Assembly: GCA_947259485.1 (NCBI GenBank) | Contig: CAMYLU010000001.1 | Location: 204,281-268,280, forward strand | Direction of reading: 5' to 3' | DNA: 64,000 nucleotides | Source: an uncultured Gammaproteobacteria bacterium | GTDB lineage: Bacteria; Pseudomonadota; Gammaproteobacteria; GCA-001735895 | In this document: one piece after another, positions 44,483-53,782 of the stretch | Layout of the letters: every line of letters starts with the position of its first letter | How positions within the stretch are numbered: the first letter of the stretch is position 1 | Made by a program: the position numbers and the translations under genes | The notes under the pieces: model-generated | Told to the model about the DNA's origin: nothing | The model's input: only the letters and a program-made list of their open reading frames with translations | Databases searched by the model: none

Positions 44483-45220
44483 ATGAAGTGCGGAGTCAAG
44501 CTTGAAACGCTTAGCTGGATCGAAGCAGAGCAGTGGTTTGTGAACAATCCGGTTTTGGTTATCCCCCTCGGTGCGGCAGCGAAAGAACATGGTCCGCATT
44601 TACCGCTTAATAACGATGCCATCATCGCAAACTGGTTGGCGGAGGAGATCAGGCAACGACTACCGGTGGTCATCGCGCCCTTGATCAACGCGTCGTTTTA
44701 TCCCGCATTCATCGAGTACCCGGGTTCCATCAGTTTGCGCAGCGAAACCGCGCGCGATGTTATTGTCGACACCTGTACCAGCCTGGCCAGTTTTGGATTG
44801 TCACGTTTTTACATTGTCAATACCGGGTTGTCGACACTGCGCCCGCTCGCCGAGGCTAAACAATTGCTGGATCAGGGCATCGCGCTGGAGTACTTGAATC
44901 TCGACCAGGCGCTGCAATCGTTGCCCGACGATTTGCTCGAGCAGCAGTACGGGTCGCACGCCGATGAACATGAAACCTCTTTAATGTTGCATATTGCACC
45001 CGAAGTAGTGGATATGAGCCTTGCGCTTGACGATGGCGCTGAGGGCGAGGGTAGATTGACGCGTAGCAAAGGCCAGGGGCTGTGGTCGCGTTCGGGTGTA
45101 TTCGGTCAGGCAACGCTTGCTACGCCAGCGAAGGGTCGGGTAATTGCAGAGGTGTTACTGAATCATGCCCTGGCACAAATTGCTGGTCTCGAGGGACCGT
45201 CGCAACTAAGCCCGGGGTAG
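44483..45220 (+). CDS. Creatininase-family amidohydrolase with altered active site
   Basis: 245 residues of the creatininase/FAPy-deformylase fold. The first metal site is present: PLGAAAKEHGPHLPLNNDA (Glu, His, Asp), and HADEHETSLML carries later ligands. The usual NGHGGN loop is replaced by NTGLST (VNTGLSTLRPLAEA), removing a conserved His. This may reflect a change in substrate or loss of activity. Divergent from the P-loop gene and convergent with deaD. Confidence 0.83.
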   Translation: MKCGVKLETLSWIEAEQWFVNNPVLVIPLGAAAKEHGPHLPLNNDAIIANWLAEEIRQRLPVVIAPLINASFYPAFIEYPGSISLRSETARDVIVDTCTSLASFGLSRFYIVNTGLSTLRPLAEAKQLLDQGIALEYLNLDQALQSLPDDLLEQQYGSHADEHETSLMLHIAPEVVDMSLALDDGAEGEGRLTRSKGQGLWSRSGVFGQATLATPAKGRVIAEVLLNHALAQIAGLEGPSQLSPG

Positions 45221-45266
45221 GCAGTTTAGCAAGCGAGTGCCACTACACCCCTCGCCGCAGTGGCCC

Positions 45267-47087
45267 CTAGCGCTGCCTTGCGCGCTTGGGCTTGCCCTTG
45301 TTCTTTTGATCCCGATGCCTGGTTTTGGGTTTGCTACGGGAAGGTTTCACGGCAGACGGTCCTCGACTGTCGTTTCTCTTTCTGCCTCTAAGCAGCGTTA
45401 TGCTCAGGCGCTGACCCGCCACCCGGACATTCTTCAGCTCGCGTAGCAATTCTTTGGGCATGTTTTCGGGTAAGTCAACGAGACTGTATTCCTCGAATAT
45501 ATTAATGCGCCCGATGTATTTGCTGTCGATGTCGGCCTCGTTGGCGATCGCACCGACGATGTTACCGGGTTTCACCTTGTGTTGATGGCCGACTTCAATA
45601 CGAAAGCGGTCCATTCCCGTTTCGATAGCCTGCTCTCTCGAATCCGGTTGCTCCCGTCGCGGCCTTGCCAAACCCTCCGCAGCATCTCGTGGTTGCTTCC
45701 GGCGAGGCTTTCTGCCAGCGACGGAATCACCTCTATCCACTTCACGTACAGGTTTGCCAACCGCTTTACCGGATAATAAAAATGGTGCGCTACCCTGCAT
45801 CTGTTTCGCCAGGGCCGCGGCTATATCGAGCGTGTCGACCTGCTGTTCCTGCTGATACTGCTCAATCAGTCCCTTGAACAGGCTGAGGTCTGCTTCGGCC
45901 ATTGTATCGCTGATGCGTTGCTTGAATTTCTCGATGCGTCGGTTGTTGACCATATCTGTCGAAGGCAATTCCATCAGTTCGATTTGCTTGCGGGTGGCCT
46001 TTTCGATTGCCTGCAACATTCGGTTTTCACGCGGTGCGACAAACAGGATTGCGTCGCCCTGGCGGCCCGCCCGTCCGGTGCGACCAATGCGATGCACGTA
46101 GGCCTCGGTATCGTGCGGAATATCATAGTTGATGACGTGACTGATCCTGTCGACGTCAAGGCCGCGAGCCGCGACATCGGTCGCAACCAGGATGTCCAGC
46201 TTGCCTGCTTTTAACTGGGTGATGATACGTTCGCGGTTCTTCTGCGCGATGTCACCGTTGAGAGCGCTGGCTCGATAACCTCGTGCTTCAAGTTTTTCCG
46301 CAACTTCGAGCGTCGCGGTTTTGGTGCGCACAAACACCAGCATCGCATCGAAACTTTCGGCTTCGAGTATGCGTGTCAGCGCGTCCAGCTTATGGGTGCC
46401 GGTTACCGGCCAGTAACGCTGACGTATCGTTTCCGCGGTCGTAGCTTTTACCTTGATGGTAATTTCCGCGGGATTGCGCAAGTAGCGTTGTGTAATTTTG
46501 CGGATGGGTGCCGGCATGGTTGCGGAAAACAGCGCTATCTGTCGCTGTTTAGGGGATTTCTCCAACACCCATTCGACATCGTCGATGAAGCCCATGCGCA
46601 GCATTTCGTCGGCTTCGTCGAGCACCAGGGTTTTCATTCGATCGAGTTTGATATTGCCGCGACGCATATGATCCATGACGCGTCCCGGGGTACCGACAAT
46701 GACATGCACACCGCGTTGCAATGCACGTACCTGGGTTGCGTATTCCTGCCCGCCGTAGACTGGCAACACGTGAAAAGTTTTTATCTGCGATGCGTAAGTC
46801 TTGAAGGCTTCGGCAACCTGTATCGCCAGTTCACGGGTCGGCGTCAGCACCAGTACTTGTGGCTCCTTTTGTTTCAGCTCGAGATTCGAAAGGATTGGAA
46901 GTGCAAAGGCCGCGGTTTTACCGGTGCCGGTTTGCGCCTGCCCAAGTACGTCCCTGCCTTCCAGCAGCAGCGGAATAGTTTGTGCCTGGATCGGCGTGGG
47001 CAACTCGTAGCCGACAGCGTTTAAGGCTTTTAATAGCGTTGGTTTCAACGCCATTTGTGAAAAGCTGGTGACAGGATCGGTAGACAT
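45267..47087 (-). CDS. deaD: DEAD-box RNA helicase DeaD/CsdA
   Basis: 606 residues (E. coli 629) with all helicase motifs: Q-motif and GRDVLGQAQTGTGKTAAF, PTREL, GTPGRVMDH, the DEAD box in VLDEADEML, SAT in LFSATMPAPI, and HRIGRTGRAGR. After a linker of basic and acidic runs comes a DbpA-type RNA-binding domain (FRIEVGHQHKVKPGNIVGAI) and a basic C-terminal tail (KPSRSKPKTRHRDQKNKGKP). It helps ribosome assembly and mRNA unwinding in the cold. Confidence 0.95.
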   Translation of the reverse strand: MSTDPVTSFSQMALKPTLLKALNAVGYELPTPIQAQTIPLLLEGRDVLGQAQTGTGKTAAFALPILSNLELKQKEPQVLVLTPTRELAIQVAEAFKTYASQIKTFHVLPVYGGQEYATQVRALQRGVHVIVGTPGRVMDHMRRGNIKLDRMKTLVLDEADEMLRMGFIDDVEWVLEKSPKQRQIALFSATMPAPIRKITQRYLRNPAEITIKVKATTAETIRQRYWPVTGTHKLDALTRILEAESFDAMLVFVRTKTATLEVAEKLEARGYRASALNGDIAQKNRERIITQLKAGKLDILVATDVAARGLDVDRISHVINYDIPHDTEAYVHRIGRTGRAGRQGDAILFVAPRENRMLQAIEKATRKQIELMELPSTDMVNNRRIEKFKQRISDTMAEADLSLFKGLIEQYQQEQQVDTLDIAAALAKQMQGSAPFLLSGKAVGKPVREVDRGDSVAGRKPRRKQPRDAAEGLARPRREQPDSREQAIETGMDRFRIEVGHQHKVKPGNIVGAIANEADIDSKYIGRINIFEEYSLVDLPENMPKELLRELKNVRVAGQRLSITLLRGRKRNDSRGPSAVKPSRSKPKTRHRDQKNKGKPKRARQR

Positions 47088-47166
47088 CGATGTGTGCCTG
47101 GGTCAAAGGGTGGCGCAGTGTAGCGGTTTGCGCCCGGCTTTGCATGTTTTTAGTCTGCTGCTCTCT

Positions 47167-48681
47167 TCATTTGTCCGGAATCTCACGACTGCGCTGTTCG
47201 ATATAGTCCAGCAGTGCCTCGTCAAGTGCCTCATCGATGGGCGGGGGTTCGTATTTTTTAAGCCACTGTTTTGCCTTGCGCACGCCGACCGCTTCGCTGT
47301 CGAGCCGGCCGTCGGCGTCCCACTGCTCGTAGGAATTGTTGTGCTGTGAATCGAAAATGAAAAGATTGCTGTTGAGAGTATGTGTTTCACCCAGAAAGTG
47401 CCCACCGGGCCCGACGCGTTTGGCAGCTTCGAAGACTTCTTCGATATCGCTGAAATCAGGGCCCTGCAGGAAGTGATAAAATGCGTCGAGCTGTTCGAAA
47501 TCGATCATGGTCTTGCCGTAACCGACGGTGAGCGCGCCTTCGAGCATGCCGCCCGCCATGGTCAGCCAGTTGGCATCCGAGAGCATGCTCGGGAACAATC
47601 CCCACATTGAATCGTAGGCTGCCTGCATGTCCCCCGATTTAGATGTCGCCACATTCAGAATCGAGCGGTGCGGTAACTTGTAGTAACGCGCCATCGAGCT
47701 CGACAGGAACTGCACCATCGCCGAATCCGGCGAGCCGTGCACCGGTGCGCCGCTGTTGAGCGCGACCGTCATTGCGGGCACGCCAAACAGCATCGGTGCG
47801 CCGGGACGGATAATCTGCGTCATCGCCATTGCCATCAGTGCCTCGGCCAGCACCACGCCGACCGTGCCGACATTGCTTGCCGGGGTGCTCGCGGCCGCCA
47901 TCGAAAACGGCGAGCACATCACCGCCTGGTTATTCATCGCATAAACCTTGAGCGCGTCGAGCATGGTTTCGTCCCAGACCAGCGGTGAATTGGCGTTGAT
48001 CAGCGAGGTCGTGACCGTGTTGTTGGTCGCAAACTCCGCACCGAAGACGAGCTTCATCATGTCGACTGTATCCTCGGCGCGCTCGCGTGCGGTCACGTTA
48101 CCAATGATGGGCTTGTCGGAGTATTTCAAACCGCTGTAAGCCATGTGCATGTGCCGATGCGGTACCGGGATATCGACCGGTTCGACGATGGTACCGCCGG
48201 CAATGTGAACCGTTGACGCCATGTGATTGAGTTTTTGCAGGTTGTTGAGATCTTCGAGTGTGGCATAGCGGCGCACGCCTTCCATGTCACGCACGAAGGG
48301 TGCGCCGTAAGAGGGTGACACTACCGCATGACCGTCGCCAACGCGTACCGAACGTTCCGGGTTACGCGCATGATGGACGTAAGACGAGGGAATCTTGCCG
48401 ATCAGTTCGAGCAATTCGTCGCGCCCGATCCTGACCCGCTCACCGTCAATTTCGGCCCCGGTCTGGCGCCAGTAGTCGAGCGACTCCGGATCCTGGAACT
48501 CGCAACCGATTTGCTCGGCGACCCGCATCGCGAAGTCGTGAATCTGTTCCACGCCTTCCTGGTTGGTGACTTCCATGATCGGAATGCCACGCCTGATTTC
48601 CGGGTGATGTACGATTGCGGCACTGGCCACCGCGGCTCGTCGTGCCGCGCTACCACCCTGTCTTCTGCGTCGTGTCGCCAT
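47167..48681 (-). CDS. MttB-like methylamine:corrinoid methyltransferase family protein (no pyrrolysine), copy 2
   Basis: 504 residues from ATG 48681, four bases after the flavoenzyme stop, starting MATRRRRQGGSAARRAAVA; an upstream in-frame start would overlap that gene. Like copy 1 it has the basic Arg-rich N-terminus and the MttB barrel (IAGGTIVEPVDIPVPHRHMH, KPIIGNVTARERAEDTVDMM, YGKTMIDFEQLDAFYHFLQG, GPGGHFLGETHTLNSNLF). It has no in-frame UAG. The tandem with a TMADH-like flavoprotein suggests catabolism of a methylated amine. The methyl acceptor is unknown. Confidence 0.88.
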   Translation of the reverse strand: MATRRRRQGGSAARRAAVASAAIVHHPEIRRGIPIMEVTNQEGVEQIHDFAMRVAEQIGCEFQDPESLDYWRQTGAEIDGERVRIGRDELLELIGKIPSSYVHHARNPERSVRVGDGHAVVSPSYGAPFVRDMEGVRRYATLEDLNNLQKLNHMASTVHIAGGTIVEPVDIPVPHRHMHMAYSGLKYSDKPIIGNVTARERAEDTVDMMKLVFGAEFATNNTVTTSLINANSPLVWDETMLDALKVYAMNNQAVMCSPFSMAAASTPASNVGTVGVVLAEALMAMAMTQIIRPGAPMLFGVPAMTVALNSGAPVHGSPDSAMVQFLSSSMARYYKLPHRSILNVATSKSGDMQAAYDSMWGLFPSMLSDANWLTMAGGMLEGALTVGYGKTMIDFEQLDAFYHFLQGPDFSDIEEVFEAAKRVGPGGHFLGETHTLNSNLFIFDSQHNNSYEQWDADGRLDSEAVGVRKAKQWLKKYEPPPIDEALDEALLDYIEQRSREIPDK

Positions 48682-48685
48682 CGTC

Positions 48686-50668
48686 TTACAGTGCCAGGCC
48701 GATCTTGCGGCCATCGTGAAATGCGTAGGGCGCCGATCGAGGAGCCGCGGCATCGCCAGCAATGTGGTAGCTGCCCCCGGTTTCGCTTAACGCGAGTTCG
48801 ACCTCGTTGTACACGGTGTTGGTGGTGGCGGTAACAATGGCCGAAGCCTCGACAGTCGTGATCGATCCATCGAGCAGCGAACGAATTTCAGCACGGTCGC
48901 CGTGCCAGTGTGAAATTACGGATTCCAGGATGAACTTTGAGCCCAGCTTCGCCAGGCCGGCGCGAATCTGGATATCGGAGGTGGTACGCACCAGCTCCTT
49001 GCCAATCATCGGGTCGGGCGTGACGATGGTGACCTCGTGACCCTTTTCGGCCAGGTACCAGGCGGTACCGGTGCCACGCCAGTTGCCGCCTTCATCGAGC
49101 ACGATGACCGCTTTACCCAGTTCGGCCTGGTCGCGGAAGACTTCCTCGCAGGAGAATACCCTGCCATGGTTTAATCCGGGAAGTTCGTCGGCCTCGGGTA
49201 GCCAGCGTTGTTTCGCCAGCCCATCCGGCATCGAGCCGGTTGCGAGTACGACCTCATCGGCACCGAACTCGGCAATATCCTGTTCGTCCATCGGCGAGAA
49301 ATAGCGGACTTCGACACCGAGTTGTTCCAGCTGGCGCAGGTACCAGCCCATCAGCTCGGTGATCTGGCCGCGGCGTGGCGCGAGGCCGGCCAGGCGAAAT
49401 TGACCGCCGAGGTCCCCCAGCGCTTCGCACAGCGTTACCTGGTGCCCGCGCTCCGCGGCAACACGGGCGGCCTCCATGCCCGCGGGGCCGCCTCCGACCA
49501 CGAGCACCTTTTTAACGGAATCGGTTTTGACAAAACGATCCCCATCCCATTCAAACTCTCGCCCCGCGGATGGATTGATCAGGCAAGAAATCCAGTAATC
49601 GCGCGAACGCCGCCCCCAACACATCTGGTTGCAGGAAATACAGCCGCGGATGTCGTCAGCTCGATCCTCGCGTGCCTTGTTTACAAGGTGCGGATCGGCA
49701 ATCTGGCCGCGCACGATCGAAACCAGGTCTGAGTCACCGCTGGCGATCGTGTAATCGGCATTTTCCGGGGTACGAATATGGCTTTCGGCCGTGACCCTGG
49801 CATACTTGACGACCTGCTTGAGCGCGGCGGCGAGCGGCACGCCCTGTTTTTCACCGTGGACGAAGGTTGGCATGACGCGGTCATAATCGACGTAGTTGCC
49901 GGAACCGCAGGAGACGTAGTCGAGGTTTGCAGTTTGATCATGCAGCGCAATGACTTCCTGGAAATCCTCGAGCGTCATGACGAAGGGCGTATTGTCGGCG
50001 TAGCCGATCGACAGTCCGATAATGAAATCTTCGCCACAAGCGTCGCGGATCGAGTTGATGATCGACAGCGACAGGCGGCAGCGATTCTCAAGCGAGCCGC
50101 CCCAGCGGTCGTCGCGTTTGTTCGACCATGGGGTCCAGAACTGGTCGAGCAGGCTGTGATAGGCAGCGAAGATGTCGACGCCGTCAAAACCGGCCGCCTG
50201 GCAGCGCTTTGCGGCCCGGGTGAAACAGTCGATCACCTCGAGGATTTCAGCCTCGCGCATCGCATGGCTACCGTCCGAGTCGTGATAGGAGGCGAGCCCC
50301 GACGGCGACCAGTGCGGCATGAACGACAAATCGGAGTCGCCATGCTGACCGACATGGTAAAGCTGTTGCAGGATGGTGGTGCCATGTGCGTGTACCGCTT
50401 CGGTAATCTTGCGGAAATGGGGAATGACTTCATCGTCGCAATGGCGGAAATTGCCGCGCGTCAGCACCGCGGTTGCATGAACCGGCATCGGTTCGACCAC
50501 GATCATCGCCGCGCCGCCGATGGCGCGTTCCTCGTAGTAAGCGCGATGACGCTCGCCTGGGAGGCCCAGCTCGGACATATTGGCGGTATGCGCGCCGAAG
50601 ACGATACGATTATCGAGGGTGCGATGACGCAGCTCGAGTGGTTGGAACAGGTTCTTGTATTGGGTCAT
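48686..50668 (-). CDS. TMADH/old-yellow-enzyme family FMN-[4Fe-4S]-FAD oxidoreductase
   Basis: About 660 residues (start taken at MTQYKNLFQPLELRHRTLDN, the family start; in-frame starts at 50683 and 50725 add 5 and 19 residues). The FMN barrel has FGAHTANMSE, LYHVGQHGD, GFDGVDIFAAYHSLLDQFW and NKRDDRWGGSLENR; the iron-sulphur cysteines are CISCNQMCWGR plus a later Cys; the FAD/NAD domain begins VLVVGGGPAGMEAARVAAERG. Relatives include trimethylamine dehydrogenase, dienoyl-CoA reductase and betaine or stachydrine demethylases. It is cotranscribed with the MttB-like gene and divergent from the LysR gene. Confidence 0.88.
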   Translation of the reverse strand: MTQYKNLFQPLELRHRTLDNRIVFGAHTANMSELGLPGERHRAYYEERAIGGAAMIVVEPMPVHATAVLTRGNFRHCDDEVIPHFRKITEAVHAHGTTILQQLYHVGQHGDSDLSFMPHWSPSGLASYHDSDGSHAMREAEILEVIDCFTRAAKRCQAAGFDGVDIFAAYHSLLDQFWTPWSNKRDDRWGGSLENRCRLSLSIINSIRDACGEDFIIGLSIGYADNTPFVMTLEDFQEVIALHDQTANLDYVSCGSGNYVDYDRVMPTFVHGEKQGVPLAAALKQVVKYARVTAESHIRTPENADYTIASGDSDLVSIVRGQIADPHLVNKAREDRADDIRGCISCNQMCWGRRSRDYWISCLINPSAGREFEWDGDRFVKTDSVKKVLVVGGGPAGMEAARVAAERGHQVTLCEALGDLGGQFRLAGLAPRRGQITELMGWYLRQLEQLGVEVRYFSPMDEQDIAEFGADEVVLATGSMPDGLAKQRWLPEADELPGLNHGRVFSCEEVFRDQAELGKAVIVLDEGGNWRGTGTAWYLAEKGHEVTIVTPDPMIGKELVRTTSDIQIRAGLAKLGSKFILESVISHWHGDRAEIRSLLDGSITTVEASAIVTATTNTVYNEVELALSETGGSYHIAGDAAAPRSAPYAFHDGRKIGLAL

Positions 50669-50714
50669 TAGCACGTTGCGCATTTTTCCGAATGTTGAAT
50701 ATACCGATTGTGTC

Positions 50715-50741
50715 TTCATGAACAAAACGATATATTTTCAT
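50715..50741. promoter_or_regulatory. Candidate LysR-type operator
   Basis: The 8-base palindrome TTCATGAA (50715-50722) is followed by AACGATATAT and a second TTCAT (50737-50741), forming ATGAA, 14 bases, TTCAT. It is in the narrow divergent region between the flavoenzyme operon and the LysR gene, where such regulators bind. Confidence 0.3.
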
Positions 50742-50764
50742 AACTTCCATCGAAATTTGTCATA

Positions 50765-51652
50765 ATGTCGGCACTTGATATCGATTCCATGCGCGCCCTG
50801 ACCGCGATCGCCGAATCCGGCGGCATTACTCGTGCTGCGAAACGATTAAACCTTTCCCAGTCGGCGGTCAGTCACAAAATGAAGCGCCTCGAACGCAAGC
50901 TTAACCGCAGCCTGTTTGCACGTGCGGATGGCAAGCTGAACCTGAGTGCCGACGGCGAGAAATTGCTCGACTATGCGCAGCGCCTGGTCAAACTGCATGA
51001 CGAAGCCTACGCCAGTTTTCACCAGAGCGACCTCGCTGGCGAGCTGCGCCTCGGGATTACCGAGGACATCAGCGCCCCGGGGATGGCACAAATTCTGTCG
51101 AGCTTTTCCACCGGTTTTCCAAATGTTGCACTGACCTCGCGCGTGGCGCATACGCCCGAACTGGTGCGCTGGTTACGTGCGGGCGAAATAGACATGGCCC
51201 TGATCGAGGTTTTTGAGTCCGAGTTACTCGAAGGCGATCATTCGCTGGGCCAGCAGCAGGTGGTATGGCTGCAGGCGGAAGATTTTGTGCTCGATCCCGG
51301 CAATCCTATTCCGTTTGTGGCCTATCACAAGGATTGTTTTTACAAGGCCTGGGCCGAAAAGGCGCTGGCCGAAAACGGTTGCAGTTTGCGGGTCGTGTTC
51401 GAATGTCCGAGTATCGAGGGTATGGTCAACGCGGTACGCAGCGGCCTGGGGATCGGTCTGGTTAACCTGGGTGTGCTTGAGCAGCGCCAGCAGGGTGGGC
51501 GCCGCGGTGACAGCCGGGGATTGAAAATCGACCAGGTTGATTTGCCGGAACCACCGCCGATTCAACACATCGCCCGTTTCTCATCGGGCGTTTCGACACG
51601 GCAGATGGATAAACTGCTCGAATCGATCAAGAATGAACTGGGAGCCCGCTAG
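50765..51652 (+). CDS. LysR-family transcriptional regulator
   Basis: 295 residues, standard for LysR regulators. The winged helix-turn-helix is at residues 1-60 (MRALTAIAESGGITRAAKRL, NLSQSAVSHKMKRLE), followed by an effector-binding domain (LRLGITEDISAPGMAQILSSF). Divergence from the TMADH/MttB-like operon and near-overlap with the SDR gene suggest that it controls both in response to the pathway substrate. Confidence 0.92.
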   Translation: MSALDIDSMRALTAIAESGGITRAAKRLNLSQSAVSHKMKRLERKLNRSLFARADGKLNLSADGEKLLDYAQRLVKLHDEAYASFHQSDLAGELRLGITEDISAPGMAQILSSFSTGFPNVALTSRVAHTPELVRWLRAGEIDMALIEVFESELLEGDHSLGQQQVVWLQAEDFVLDPGNPIPFVAYHKDCFYKAWAEKALAENGCSLRVVFECPSIEGMVNAVRSGLGIGLVNLGVLEQRQQGGRRGDSRGLKIDQVDLPEPPPIQHIARFSSGVSTRQMDKLLESIKNELGAR

Positions 51653-52389
51653 TGAGTAAGCCTGAACAGCCTGCGTCGATCGTGTTGGTATCGGGCGCGA
51701 GTAGTGGTATTGGAGAAGCCATCTGTCGCCTGTTGATAGAGAATTCGTATCGCGTGGTTGGTGCGGCACGCAGTGAATCCCGCTTGCAACAGCTGGCTGC
51801 CGAACTGGGTGAAGGATTTTATCCGCTGGTACTCGATGTCACCGACAGTGCAGCGGTAGCTGGTGTGCAAAAGGCATTGCCACCGGAGTTTCATGACGTC
51901 GAGGTGCTGATTAACAATGCCGGCCATGATACCGGCGGGCGCAGGCTGTTTGACGAAGGCAGTGCTGAGCAGTGGTGCGACATAATCGAGACCAACGTTC
52001 AGGGGACGTTACGGCTTACACGTGCGTTAATCGCTGACATGCTCGACCGTGGCTCGGGACATATCGTCAACCTGGGTTCGATCGCAGGTCTCAAGCCCTA
52101 TGCCACCGGTACCGCCTATGTCAGCAGTAAATACGCGGTGCATGGTTTCAGCGAAAGCCTGCGTCTCGATTACGCCGGCCGGGGAATTCGCGTCACCGAA
52201 ATCATGCCAGGCCCGGTGCGTACCGGGTTTGCTCAGCAACGACTCGGTGACGCGCAACAGGCACGCGACTTTTACGATAGTTTCGCACAGTGCCTGCGAC
52301 CAGAAGATGTTGCTAACAGTGTGTTTTACGCGCTACAGCAGCCGAAACATGTCGAAATTGCCCAGCTGGTTGTTTTGCCCGCCTCTTAG
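51652..52389 (+). CDS. Short-chain dehydrogenase/reductase
   Basis: 245 residues of the classical SDR family with NAD(P)-binding VSGASSGIGEAICRLL, LINNAGHDTGG, the catalytic Ser in NLGSIAGLKPYATG and Y-x-x-x-K in YVSSKYAVHGFSESL. Its GTG start shares its first G with the LysR stop codon (TAGTG), so the genes are coupled. It resembles YdfG/serine 3-dehydrogenase-like oxidoreductases acting on hydroxy acids. The substrate is unknown. Confidence 0.9.
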   Translation: MSKPEQPASIVLVSGASSGIGEAICRLLIENSYRVVGAARSESRLQQLAAELGEGFYPLVLDVTDSAAVAGVQKALPPEFHDVEVLINNAGHDTGGRRLFDEGSAEQWCDIIETNVQGTLRLTRALIADMLDRGSGHIVNLGSIAGLKPYATGTAYVSSKYAVHGFSESLRLDYAGRGIRVTEIMPGPVRTGFAQQRLGDAQQARDFYDSFAQCLRPEDVANSVFYALQQPKHVEIAQLVVLPAS

Positions 52390-52532
52390 CAACGAAGCCA
52401 GGGTTACCCGATAGCTGACGCTTGTCTGCAACAAGCGAGAGTCAGAGAACGGCTGTGATTTCAAGAAAACATCGGCCCCAGATTTTGGTTTCGAAAAATA
52501 ATCGTTTGGAGTAACTTAGGCGAGGTTTCCTG

Positions 52533-52550
52533 ATGCGGACAAGAATATGA
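52533..52550 (+). promoter_or_regulatory. Five-codon upstream ORF overlapping the enolase-superfamily start
   Basis: ATG CGG ACA AGA ATA TGA, preceded by a GAGG ribosome site 7 bases upstream. Its stop overlaps the ATG of the next gene (ATGA), which has no ribosome site of its own. Translation of that gene probably depends on reinitiation. Confidence 0.4.
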
Positions 52551-53782
52551 TCCTGAAGGATATTAAAACCTGGGTAACGGTGCCGCCAAGCGGTATCGGC
52601 GGCGCTTTCTGGGTAATTGTCAAAATTACCACCGATGATGGCATCGAGGGTATTGGCGAGTGTTACGGTATCCCGGTGTCAGGTGACATCGCCTGCGCCA
52701 TGGTCGAGGATACCTTCGAGCGCTTTATCGCTGGCGAAGATCCGCATCATGTTGAAACCATGTTCCGGCGGGTTTACTCGGCCGGATTCACGCAACGCCC
52801 CGATATCAGCATGATGGGCGTGTTCAGCGGGATTGAAATCGCAGTCTGGGATATTCTCGGCAAAGCGCATGACCAGCCGATTTACCAGTTACTCGGCGGC
52901 AAGTTTCACGAAGATCTTCGTACCTATACCTACTTGTATCCCGAGGCAATAGCAGCGGATGGCAATCCAGGTGAAGGGGCACCGGACGTATATCACGATG
53001 GCGATGCCGCCGCGGCCCGTGCGCTCGACTACATCGACATGGGATTTACCGCGGTCAAGCAGGATCCCGCGGGGCCTTACAGCTTTCAGGGCGGACGCGA
53101 ACTGTCACTGACCGAGCTGGCCCGTTGCGAAGATAACATACGCAAGATTCGGGAGGCGGTGGGTGATCGGGCCGACATCCTGTTCGGTACGCATGGGCAG
53201 ATGACGACGTCATCGGCGATCCGTCTGGCGCGCCGGCTGGAACCCTACGATCCACTCTGGTTTGAAGAACCCTGTCCGCCCGACCAGATGGAAGCCATCG
53301 GCAAGGTGGCTGCAGCGACCAGCATTCCGGTTGCGACTGGTGAGCGTTTGACCACGCGAGTCGAATTTCACCAGGCACTTAAAGCCGGGGTCTCGATTCT
53401 GCAGCCCGATATCGGGCGCAGCGGCGGCGTCTGGGAAACCAAGAAAATTGCCGTGCTGGCGGAATTGTTTAATGCACAGGTTGCACCGCATATTTACTGT
53501 GGCCCGATCGCGCATGCCGCCGCGGCACAGGTTGCATTCAGTTGCCCGAATTTCCTGATCCTGGAAACGATCCAGACCGAGTTCCACGATGCGATTCTGA
53601 ACAAGCCGCTGGCCTGGGAAGCGGGTTATATGCCGGCGCCGGGCGAGCCGGGGCTCGGTATCACGCTCAATGAAACCGTGGTTGAGTCTCATCCTTACAA
53701 TTCTGGTGGACGCCTGCATCTCGAAATGTGCCAGGTCGCCCTTGATTCCAATAATCAGAATACTATCACCGAGCTCGAATAA
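52547..53782 (+). CDS. Mandelate racemase/muconate lactonizing (enolase) superfamily dehydratase
   Basis: 411 residues with a capping domain (GGAFWVIVKITTDDGIEGIG) and barrel. Metal- and base-bearing segments are visible: FTAVKQDPAG, LFGTHGQMTTSSAIRLARRL, LWFEEPCPPDQ, PVATGERLTTRVEFHQ and APHIYCGPIAHAAAAQVAF. Closest in pattern to sugar-acid (galactonate-type) dehydratases, which remove water from an acid sugar. No ribosome site of its own. Followed by the serine hydrolase with a one-base overlap. Confidence 0.87.
   Translation: MILKDIKTWVTVPPSGIGGAFWVIVKITTDDGIEGIGECYGIPVSGDIACAMVEDTFERFIAGEDPHHVETMFRRVYSAGFTQRPDISMMGVFSGIEIAVWDILGKAHDQPIYQLLGGKFHEDLRTYTYLYPEAIAADGNPGEGAPDVYHDGDAAAARALDYIDMGFTAVKQDPAGPYSFQGGRELSLTELARCEDNIRKIREAVGDRADILFGTHGQMTTSSAIRLARRLEPYDPLWFEEPCPPDQMEAIGKVAAATSIPVATGERLTTRVEFHQALKAGVSILQPDIGRSGGVWETKKIAVLAELFNAQVAPHIYCGPIAHAAAAQVAFSCPNFLILETIQTEFHDAILNKPLAWEAGYMPAPGEPGLGITLNETVVESHPYNSGGRLHLEMCQVALDSNNQNTITELE

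Noticed and set aside
49778-50671. 297-codon plus-strand frame inside the TMADH-like gene
   Set aside because: Antisense shadow caused by GC-biased codon use; it has no family motif, while the opposite strand is a clear flavoenzyme.
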